Shown: piece by piece, positions 1 through 4,431 of the stretch
Numbering within the stretch: position 1 is the stretch's first letter
How the letters are laid out: every line of letters begins with the position of its first letter
Assembly (NCBI RefSeq): GCF_042662125.1
Contig: NZ_JBHSXL010000018.1
Span: 1-15,038 of the forward strand
Direction of reading: 5' to 3'
From: Halopenitus salinus
GTDB taxonomy: Archaea > Halobacteriota > Halobacteria > Halobacteriales > Haloferacaceae
Length of the DNA: 15,038 nt
Notes under the pieces: generated by a model
The model's input: only the letters and a program-made list of their open reading frames with translations
Told to the model about the DNA's origin: nothing
Database searches by the model: none
Program-made: the position numbers and the translations under genes

Positions 1-61
1 CGCAGCGCAGCCCCCTGCGGTTACCCGCTGGCGTCGAGGGCACATGCACTTTAGCCCGGAA

Positions 62-89
62 CGGGCGCTCGCTGTGCGGAGAGCGCCCG
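62..89. repeat. perfect 9-bp inverted repeat
   Basis: CGGGCGCTC at 62-70 pairs perfectly with GAGCGCCCG at 81-89 across a 10-base loop. It would form a very stable hairpin in RNA. Confidence 0.8.
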
Positions 90-118
90 CACGCCCGGAA
101 TGGTCGGTCGCGAGCGAA

Positions 119-142
119 GAGGCGCGACCCTGGGAGCGCCTC
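119..142. repeat. perfect 7-bp inverted repeat
   Basis: GAGGCGC at 119-125 pairs with GCGCCTC at 136-142 across a 10-base loop. It is the second strong hairpin within 60 bases, with the same loop length as the one at 62-89. Confidence 0.8.
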
Positions 143-419
143 GACGCGAACGGCGACCGTAAGGGAGCCGTGAGCAGGCGTCGGGCGGCACGCGGCGAGC
201 GGGGCGATCCGTCTCGTTATACCGACCAACCGCCGTCGACGATCGGCTGGTACGTTCTACTGAGGACTCCTGAGGAATTTACAGATACTTCGTGGTGAAT
301 TCCGTTGGGGAGTTTTAGATTGTAGTTGACTACCTTTCCGGAATCATGCTAGTGACTCTGTTGAAATCCTCTGCTTTCGGTAGGAAATAAGCTGAAACAA
401 CCAATTTCTGAACTCTGCG

Positions 420-428
420 TATTTATTA
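420..428 (+). promoter_or_regulatory. candidate TATA box for the membrane gene at 505
   Basis: The A+T-only run TATTTATTA is the best archaeal TATA-box candidate in the otherwise featureless spacer 299-459. A transcript would start about 25 bases further on (near 450), leaving a leader of some 55 bases before the ATG at 505, or a very short one before the TTG at 460. No strong BRE element is visible. Confidence 0.35.
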
Positions 429-504
429 CTACAGTCGCGGTGTTCAGTTTCTATCCAAATTGAGAACACGCATTTTTTACCATATTGTGGAGAAAATCAG
501 TTGC

Positions 505-870
505 ATGCCCTCCCTGAAACGTGTCCACATTGTCGCAGCATTCGTCCTGCTTGGTGTCACTGCGTTCCTTTACTCGGTGATTATCGCCCAACAACTCCTT
601 CTCGGCACGGGCGTTGCGATCGCGTCCTTCGTCGTCGCAACATTCGCGTACTACGGGGGTACCAACCGAAAGACGGCCACTCGCGCAACGATCATCGTCA
701 CACTCATTTATGGCGTTTTCACTCTCCAGCTTCCTATTGCTGTCATCGCGGCCTGCGTCGTCTACCTCACCGTGTGGCTGACCGGCTCGGACAGCCCACT
801 CGACGCACCTGACACGCAGGTCTTCCCGGTCGAATCGACGGCTACCAACGAATCCGACGATAGCAAGTGA
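505..870 (+). CDS. small polytopic membrane protein, unknown function
   Basis: The product is 121 residues from the ATG at 505. It has about four hydrophobic segments (roughly residues 6-27, 29-48, 61-75 and 76-92), then a short acidic Ser/Thr/Asp-rich cytoplasmic-type tail ending in ESDDSK. The frame stays open upstream to a TTG at 460, but those extra 15 residues are basic and hydrophilic and add little; GGAG at 488-491 is a weak ribosome site for 505. I do not recognise the family. Small membrane proteins of this build are common hypothetical genes in haloarchaeal accessory DNA. It stands alone on the plus strand, with the genes at 1042-1817 facing it from the minus strand. Confidence 0.65.
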   Translation: MPSLKRVHIVAAFVLLGVTAFLYSVIIAQQLLLGTGVAIASFVVATFAYYGGTNRKTATRATIIVTLIYGVFTLQLPIAVIAACVVYLTVWLTGSDSPLDAPDTQVFPVESTATNESDDSK

Positions 871-933
871 ACCGGGCGATCTACGGGTCTCTTGAGGCGA
901 TCAGTCACCCGATGCTTGGTACGTGGTTTGTTC

Positions 934-959
934 AGTGATTCACCTGTACTGAGTGATTC
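934..959. repeat. direct repeat AGTGATTC x2
   Basis: AGTGATTC occurs at 934-941 and again at 952-959, 18 bases apart, in the gene-free spacer 871-1041. Nothing else that looks like coding or RNA sequence is visible in that spacer. The repeat may be chance. Confidence 0.3.
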
Positions 960-1041
960 GTGAGTCCTCTGAACAGACCGCAATCATGTCAAAACTCATC
1001 CGCTACTGGATTTCTAAAAGAACTGCCACTCCCGCACTGTC

Positions 1042-1469
1042 TTACTCCCCACCATCGAGATACTCATTAATTAATATCGGTACAATCACTCCGACACCTA
1101 GTATCACAGCAACAGACAGCCATGGTGGCGGCTCAGTTACGCTATCAAGTCCAAACAATAGCACTATCGCCAGTGCGATAAATCCGATTCCGACCGTGTT
1201 TTCGCGGGAGACCATAGAGTCAAATTTCTCGTGCATTCGATAAAACTGGATCGCCAGTCCACCAAGCATCGCGTCAGGTTCTCTCCCCTCGTTGGGTTGA
1301 TCGACTTCGGCATCATGTTTGGCGATCGCCAACGCTGACAGCGTCGCAATCCGTCGGCTATGGTCGATGACGGATCGTTGCCCACACGTCACCGACGCCG
1401 TTCCGATACGGAAATCGACGTGGGCCGAATGGGTGACTTATCGTCGATCACGGTGAATCTCTCTTCCAT
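1042..1469 (-). pseudogene. two-helix membrane protein gene, probably frameshifted
   Basis: An ATG at 1469-1467 follows a good ribosome site (GGTGGGG, 1472-1478) and opens an acidic 26-residue frame ending SISVSERRR before TGA at 1391-1389. The remainder lies in another frame, open from a GTG at 1392-1390 down to 1042 (116 residues). It contains RRIATLSALAIAKH, a helical acidic middle, and two membrane helices (about residues 66-83 and 91-108). The GTG overlaps the TGA. Removing 41 bases (1351-1391) would join ...SVSERRR directly to IATLSALAIAKH and give one smooth ~128-residue protein. I infer an out-of-frame insertion or duplication. The alternative is that the two frames are genuine, translationally coupled small ORFs. 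The family is not recognised. Confidence 0.5.
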
Positions 1470-1517
1470 ATCCCCACCAGAACCTGTGGCACGAAAGCGA
1501 ACTCAGAGGTCGACGTC

Positions 1518-1808
1518 TTATTCCGTCTTCGCATCGACGTCGAGGGCTGTGGTCCAACCACGGTGGAACACAGCGAGCTGGACGATCGAGTTGAATGCTT
1601 GGTCGCTTGGCTCGTGGACGAGAACCCGTTCGTTCGGAACCGGTGTGACGAGACCGTCGTCGACGAGAGTGTTCACGAGAAGGTGGGCTTCCCTGTCCTC
1701 GAGGTCCGCTACCACCACGTGTACAGCATCTTGATCCTGAGCGAGGAGTTCTGCTTCGAACCGTTCGTAGTCGGATGATACATCACCGAATGTGTCTGTA
1801 CCGTTCAT
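1518..1808 (-). CDS. small acidic protein, unknown function
   Basis: The product is 96 residues if translation begins at MNGTDTFGDV (ATG at 1808). ATGs at 1811 and 1817 would add one or three residues, and the sequence does not decide between them. It is strongly acidic and predicted alpha/beta, with a compact core: a helix AELLAQ, a strand VHVVVADL, a helix REAHLLVNTLVDDG, a strand VTPV, and a C-terminal helix FNSIVQLAVFHRGW. That strand-helix-strand pattern could fit a small winged-helix-like or regulator fold, but no diagnostic motif is present. It is the only strong coding frame over 1500-1820. It lies upstream of, and in the same direction as, the broken gene at 1042-1469. The function is unknown. 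Confidence 0.65.
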   Translation of the reverse strand: MNGTDTFGDVSSDYERFEAELLAQDQDAVHVVVADLEDREAHLLVNTLVDDGLVTPVPNERVLVHEPSDQAFNSIVQLAVFHRGWTTALDVDAKTE

Positions 1809-1833
1809 CATAATCACACGAGTGCACCGTAGG

Positions 1834-1854
1834 GCGCCTCAGTCATTCAGGCGC
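1834..1854. repeat. inverted repeat GCGCCT/AGGCGC
   Basis: GCGCCT at 1834-1839 and AGGCGC at 1849-1854 pair perfectly over a 9-base loop. The hairpin lies 17 to 46 bases upstream of the candidate starts of the minus-strand gene at 1808-1817, so it could be an operator or a leader hairpin for that gene. Confidence 0.5.
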
Positions 1855-1881
1855 ACAGAAACTCCGGGCTCGTTAGTCGTA

Positions 1882-1916
1882 ACCAACACTACGGAGTGCT
1901 CCGTCTCGTTGTTGGT
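1882..1916. repeat. nested inverted repeat
   Basis: Outer arms ACCAACA (1882-1888) and TGTTGGT (1910-1916) enclose inner arms ACGGAG (1891-1896) and CTCCGT (1899-1904). Thirteen base pairs in 35 bases is far more than expected by chance. It sits in the spacer between the minus-strand gene ending its promoter side near 1817 and the possible plus-strand small ORF at 2011. It could be a dyad operator, an extruding cruciform or a recombination site. Confidence 0.6.
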
Positions 1917-2010
1917 CAACGGTGAAATCGGCTTCCAGGACGCCGACCGGTCGTCGTCGCCAAACGGTCTCGGCGGATTCCTGTGAACGTCTATCTCCAT
2001 TGTTTCGTCT

Positions 2011-2142
2011 GTGAAAGTGTATTTTGTGTCCTCTCAGGGAGTCTCCGTCCGATCGACGGTAATTGCACTGTATGCTGGAGCGATGTTCGGATTCTTTGGG
2101 GTACTACTGCTCCGGTACGCGTCCACCGCATGGAGATTTTGA
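2011..2142 (+). CDS. possible 43-residue single-helix membrane peptide
   Basis: A GTG at 2011 opens a frame of 43 residues ending at TGA 2140-2142 (a second GTG lies at 2017). Residues about 15-36 form one clear hydrophobic helix containing VIALYAGAMFGFFGVLLL, followed by a short RYASTAWRF tail. No ribosome binding site is visible and the in-frame stop just upstream (1984-1986) leaves no longer form. It could be a real small membrane protein, such as a toxin-like or stress peptide, or the remnant of a larger gene. It is the only coding-like sequence in the gene-poor interval 1818-2281. Confidence 0.35.
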   Translation: MKVYFVSSQGVSVRSTVIALYAGAMFGFFGVLLLRYASTAWRF

Positions 2143-2220
2143 AGGAGGCTATCGACTTTCTAGGACTGCAGTGGGAAGCGTCAAAAGGTCCACTCACCGG
2201 TATTGAGGGATATTCTTAGA

Positions 2221-2237
2221 TACTACGTGCCGTAGTA
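2221..2237. repeat. perfect palindrome TACTACG-tgc-CGTAGTA
   Basis: Seven-base arms (2221-2227 and 2231-2237) pair perfectly around a 3-base loop. It lies 45 bases past the end of the minus-strand nucleotidyltransferase operon, so it could be part of its 3' end. It could equally be a protein-binding dyad. No T-run follows it on the minus strand. Confidence 0.55.
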
Positions 2238-2258
2238 CCTTCGACCATCCCAAGGCAT

Positions 2259-2281
2259 TCGTCTGCCCCGCCGATAGACGA
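2259..2281 (-). terminator. hairpin just after the 76-residue ORF
   Basis: TCGTCT (2259-2264) and AGACGA (2276-2281) pair perfectly over an 11-base loop. The hairpin begins at the base next to the minus-strand stop codon at 2282-2284, so it probably forms the 3' end of the nucleotidyltransferase operon transcript. Archaeal termination normally depends on T-runs, and none is present, so it may instead be an RNA-stability hairpin. Confidence 0.35.
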
Positions 2282-2512
2282 TCAGCGGTCACGAATTCGA
2301 TCTCGAGCGGCCGCAAACCGAACGGGATCTGTCTCTCCAGACGCAGCCATATCGTTTGCAGACTGGAGTTGAGAGTTGATGAGTCGATTTTGCTGGCGTG
2401 ACCACTCTTGATCGTCGTGCGTCCGAACGTACTTGGCCCACCGTTTGATCATCGCACGCCGTTGTTCCATGTTCCGGCGTTGATCATCCTCAAACGCGGT
2501 TGAGTTCTGCAT
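2282..2512 (-). CDS. small highly charged partner of the nucleotidyltransferase
   Basis: The product is 76 residues from the ATG at 2512-2510 (MQNSTAFEDD...), which lies inside the last 23 bases of the nucleotidyltransferase gene in another frame. The frame is open further up to 2551 but coding character starts at this ATG. The protein is very hydrophilic and almost wholly helical, with QRRNMEQRRAMIKRWAKYV, then HDDQEWSRQQNRLINSQLQ and a C-terminal RFAAARDRIRDR. It has no cysteine and no membrane segment. The overlap implies translational coupling with its upstream neighbour. In paired systems a short charged helical protein downstream of a nucleotidyltransferase is often the second component of a toxin-antitoxin module. 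I infer that role from the arrangement, not from a recognised motif. Confidence 0.65.
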   Translation of the reverse strand: MQNSTAFEDDQRRNMEQRRAMIKRWAKYVRTHDDQEWSRQQNRLINSQLQSANDMAASGETDPVRFAAARDRIRDR

Positions 2513-3101
2513 AGTAGTTCTCGACTCCGAACTCTTTGACGTACGTTTCAAGCTGCTCCGTATTAAATCGTTCCTCGAACGTCAGATACAGATGGATGGC
2601 GTCTTCGAAATCCTTGCCATTGAGACTGTCTGCAGCTTGTGCAAGTCGGAGTTTGTACGCAATCTGGAGTTCAAGCGGACTGATCTTGATCTGGCCATCA
2701 GAAAATGTGACCGTGAGGGGGTTCGAGAGAGCTTCGCGCTCAATGTCGTTTGAGACGAACCACGTCTCGAAGTTCGGATACATCTTGCCGTCCTCTGCAA
2801 TTCGAATACGGCTCCCCTCGTTCAACATTGAATACATCTCATCAAGTGGCATGGCCATTCCCCAGTACCCCCGATCTTTGAGTTCTGAGACCAATTCCTC
2901 AGTCTCCGTTTCAGACAGGGGCTCCAGAATGACGTCGATATCCTCCGTCGAGCGAGATCGCCCCGTGAGAATTGCGACGTACCCGCTAACAATGACGTAG
3001 TCAACGTTACAGGCATCGAGGATCGCTGTGAAGTCGAGTACGTCTTTGTCGAGTTCTGAAAGCTCTCGTGAAAGTGAGAGTGTGTCGTCACTGAGTTCCA
3101 T
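2490..3101 (-). CDS. nucleotidyltransferase-fold protein (AbiEii/MNT-like)
   Basis: The product is 203 residues. Residues 33-60 hold the nucleotidyltransferase signature: strand VDYVIVSG with S39-G40, a helix YVAILTGR, then STEDIDVIL with the metal-binding pair D54/D56. Later conserved positions of AbiEii/DUF6036-type enzymes are also present: the helix YKLRLAQ (K150) and GKDFEDAIHL (K163, D164, D167). Such proteins transfer nucleotides to RNA or protein and serve as toxins (AbiEii, MenT) or modifying antitoxins (MNT of HEPN-MNT pairs). A GGTGGA ribosome site (3107-3112) lies upstream of the ATG at 3101, which overlaps the preceding stop as TGATG. Its 3' end overlaps the small partner ORF. 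An orphan resistance or tRNA-modifying role cannot be excluded. Confidence 0.75.
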   Translation of the reverse strand: MELSDDTLSLSRELSELDKDVLDFTAILDACNVDYVIVSGYVAILTGRSRSTEDIDVILEPLSETETEELVSELKDRGYWGMAMPLDEMYSMLNEGSRIRIAEDGKMYPNFETWFVSNDIEREALSNPLTVTFSDGQIKISPLELQIAYKLRLAQAADSLNGKDFEDAIHLYLTFEERFNTEQLETYVKEFGVENYYAELNRV

Positions 3102-3283
3102 CAGTTTCCACCACGGAATACGGATACACTGAGTGTTGGGTCACTTCTATCCATTTGTGTATTGAGACACTCATTCATTGGATTTTCTTCGGTATCATGA
3201 CTTACATTCCCTCCGATCTGATTGGGTTCGAAGCCAAGGGAGTGGAACACCCGGATCGAAATTTCGTGACGTGAGGAAGACAT
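3101..3283 (-). CDS. possible 60-residue protein upstream of the nucleotidyltransferase
   Basis: An ATG at 3283 opens a frame (MSSSRHEISIRVFHSLGFE...) that ends with TGA at 3103-3101, sharing bases with the nucleotidyltransferase ATG (TGATG). That kind of junction suggests translational coupling and is the main evidence. The first 35 residues read as plausible protein; the rest (with several Met, Cys and Asn) does not look haloarchaeal, and a 25-residue frame on the other strand (3197-3274) is equally open. It could be a leader peptide, a degraded antitoxin, or chance. No domain is recognised. Confidence 0.35.
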   Translation of the reverse strand: MSSSRHEISIRVFHSLGFEPNQIGGNVSHDTEENPMNECLNTQMDRSDPTLSVSVFRGGN

Positions 3284-3324
3284 CTTCTTAACCAACAATT
3301 CGCGAACTCCGCCGATCGTGTTGG

Positions 3325-3783
3325 TTACTCCATGTTCGGATGCTTCCAGAGAACGTGCACTGGCGCAACACGGAATCTGTCGAGACCACCGACAGATGAA
3401 TCCTGGTCCAGAGCCGCAGTTCGATCTCGGTGTGAGCCTCGGGTGAGTTGGATGATCAGCTCATCGCGAACGGTCTCGCGGTCGATCGTGGTTGCACTCC
3501 ACCCGAGTCGCTCGTCGAAGTGCCGCTTGGTGAACGTCTCACCAACACCGTCGACGGCGATGTACTGCGTCCGTTTCACACCCCACATGTGCCACGAGAT
3601 GACCTCCGCGCCGACTGGTTCATGCGTCATCTCGACGAGCGCACACTCCACCAACGCGACGATCGACGTCGGACTTCGATCGGTGGGAAGCGCCACGTCC
3701 AGATTCGCCCACGATGGTGCGACTTCTGACTGTCTCGGGATATCCTGTACCTCGACGTCGTCGAACGTACTGTCTAAAGACAT
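3325..3783 (-). CDS. acidic 152-residue protein, unknown function
   Basis: The product begins MSLDSTFDDVEVQ at the ATG at 3783. The N-terminal 40 residues are acidic and probably flexible. They are followed by a mixed alpha/beta domain with a helix (SPTSIVALVECALVEMT), a strand/turn rich in aromatic residues (VISWHMWGVKRTQYIAVDG) and a charged region FTKRHFDERLGW. There are no membrane helices and no recognisable catalytic motif. The opposite strand is open over the same bases, but its translation is Ser/Arg/Cys-rich and not haloarchaeal, so I take the minus frame as real. It lies upstream of, and in the same direction as, the nucleotidyltransferase cluster, with about 40 bases to the next candidate ORF. 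I do not recognise the family. Confidence 0.7.
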   Translation of the reverse strand: MSLDSTFDDVEVQDIPRQSEVAPSWANLDVALPTDRSPTSIVALVECALVEMTHEPVGAEVISWHMWGVKRTQYIAVDGVGETFTKRHFDERLGWSATTIDRETVRDELIIQLTRGSHRDRTAALDQDSSVGGLDRFRVAPVHVLWKHPNME

Positions 3784-4159
3784 TGGTCTATACGAGAGCT
3801 TACTGCGTGCTCCCGCACCCCTCTGGGGGAGAAAAAATACTCCTGCGGAGCGACGTCGACGTTACCTCGGCATACTGAGAGATCGACGCAGGCGGGTTCG
3901 GAGAGATAGCTGTTTGACCAAAGCGTGAGAGTAGAAACTGCACAGTCAATAGGGAGTGTATATTTGGACAATACTGATAATAAACATCCTAATATAACGG
4001 CCTCAGAATCAATTAGAGCCTTGTCGATTGGATTTAATCTTCTTTCAAAGACGTCGACGCCATATCGGAGGTGGGCCGGAAGCATCAGAACGGCTCGACG
4101 ACAGCATAAGTCCTACAAAATCGGGTATTGAGTGACTCAAACCAAGGGTAGTGCCGATT
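3784..4159. other. A+T-rich intergenic stretch
   Basis: I see no convincing gene here. A minus-strand frame over 3774-4085 is open but Cys/Leu-rich and not acidic. A T-run (TATTTTTTC on the minus strand, about 3832-3840) some 50 bases upstream of the gene at 3783 may be its TATA element. It lies next to CCCC/GGGG inverted bases at 3818-3828. From about 3950 on the sequence is notably A+T-rich (TATATTTGG, ATAATAAAC, CTAATATAAC), as found at haloarchaeal promoters, origins or element junctions. Confidence 0.4.
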
Positions 4160-4169
4160 TACAGAATAA

Positions 4170-4184
4170 TTGCGGGTCCCGCAA
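4170..4184. promoter_or_regulatory. operator-like palindrome TTGCGGG-T-CCCGCAA
   Basis: This is a perfect 7+1+7 palindrome embedded in A+T-rich DNA. It lies just upstream of TATA-like sequence (TTAGTAAAATAA, 4190-4201) and 31 bases before the ATG at 4216. The position over the BRE/TATA area is typical of archaeal repressor operators. It could bind a dimeric regulator controlling the small plus-strand ORF, or be an iteron-like or origin element for the nearby primase genes. The cognate protein is not identifiable. Confidence 0.5.
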
Positions 4185-4189
4185 AACGA

Positions 4190-4201
4190 TTAGTAAAATA
4201 A
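4190..4201 (+). promoter_or_regulatory. candidate TATA element for the 4216 ORF
   Basis: TTAGTAAAATAA has the composition of a haloarchaeal TATA box. With the usual ~25-base spacing, transcription would begin close to 4220. That favours either near-leaderless translation from 4216 or, if the start lies past it, use of the internal ATG at 4249. Confidence 0.35.
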
Positions 4202-4215
4202 CGCAGTAGAATAGA

Positions 4216-4374
4216 ATGAACCGTAGAGGGGCTCTACTATCTAAAAAAATGATCGACGGGGAGTTCAAAGTGGAAAACGAGATAGTTAGAGAGAATTTCT
4301 ATTATTATGAGTTGTTCCGTGGAATCGACATCGTCACACCAAGAAAATTTTCCGAGATGCTGAACGATCTATGA
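4216..4374 (+). CDS. small ORF, 52 (or 41) residues, unknown function
   Basis: From the ATG at 4216 the frame runs 52 codons to TGA 4372-4374. A second ATG at 4249 gives 41 residues (MIDGEFKVENEIVREN...). The C-terminal 40 residues look like genuine protein: an amphipathic charged segment, a FYYYELFRGIDIV core and a final helix TPRKFSEMLNDL. Bases 4223-4237 form a 6-bp hairpin (GTAGAG/CTCTAC) that would lie in the leader if 4249 is the start. It is the only plus-strand candidate near the primase operon and converges on it. It may be a small regulator or the tail of a decayed gene. The family is not recognised. Confidence 0.5.
   Translation: MNRRGALLSKKMIDGEFKVENEIVRENFYYYELFRGIDIVTPRKFSEMLNDL
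4223..4237 (+). repeat. hairpin GTAGAG-ggg-CTCTAC
   Basis: Perfect 6-bp arms with a GGG loop lie between the two candidate start codons (4216 and 4249) of the small plus-strand ORF. If transcribed ahead of the 4249 start, it would be a 5' leader hairpin. Confidence 0.4.
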
Positions 4375-4431
4375 GTCCCCTATATTGATCGACTGAAAGA
4401 GGGAGACACCTGAGTGTACCAAAGGTTCCCC

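Larger units (their letters stand above)
1..245. other. G+C-rich structured non-coding segment
   Basis: This stretch is clearly richer in G+C than everything after about 280. It holds two perfect inverted repeats with 10-base loops: CGGGCGCTC (62-70) with GAGCGCCCG (81-89), and GAGGCGC (119-125) with GCGCCTC (136-142). No reading frame looks like a haloarchaeal protein; the open plus-strand frame at 44-298 is Arg/Ala/Pro-rich, as random high-GC sequence would be. It could be the 3' part of a structured RNA, the end of a transposable element, or chromosomal DNA flanking the mobile element. I do not recognise it as tRNA, 7S RNA or RNase P RNA. Confidence 0.4.

Noticed and set aside
44..298. Plus-strand open frame of 84 residues in the G+C-rich left edge
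   Set aside because: Arg/Ala/Pro-rich translation typical of random high-GC DNA, no ribosome site, no recognisable domain, and overlapping strong hairpins.
953..1243. Plus-strand frame opposite the broken membrane gene
   Set aside because: Ser/Thr/Ile-rich translation that mirrors the real minus-strand frame; no haloarchaeal acidity and no ribosome site.
1983..2219. Plus-strand 78-residue frame
   Set aside because: Cys/Trp-scattered composition without a domain; the other plus frame (2011-2142) gives a much more protein-like membrane helix.
3220..3240. GGGTTCGAAGCC resembling a tRNA T-arm
   Set aside because: No acceptor stem, D-arm or anticodon arm can be formed around it; no tRNA or tRNA-derived attachment site was found in the window.
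3332..3928. Long plus-strand frame opposite the 152-residue gene
   Set aside because: Ser/Arg/Cys-rich translation, an antisense shadow of the acidic minus-strand gene, common in G+C-rich coding DNA.
3774..4085. Minus-strand 103-residue frame upstream of the 152-residue gene
   Set aside because: Starts with ATG but is Leu/Cys-rich and non-acidic, and its last part runs over the probable promoter of the gene at 3783. A decayed gene cannot be fully excluded.
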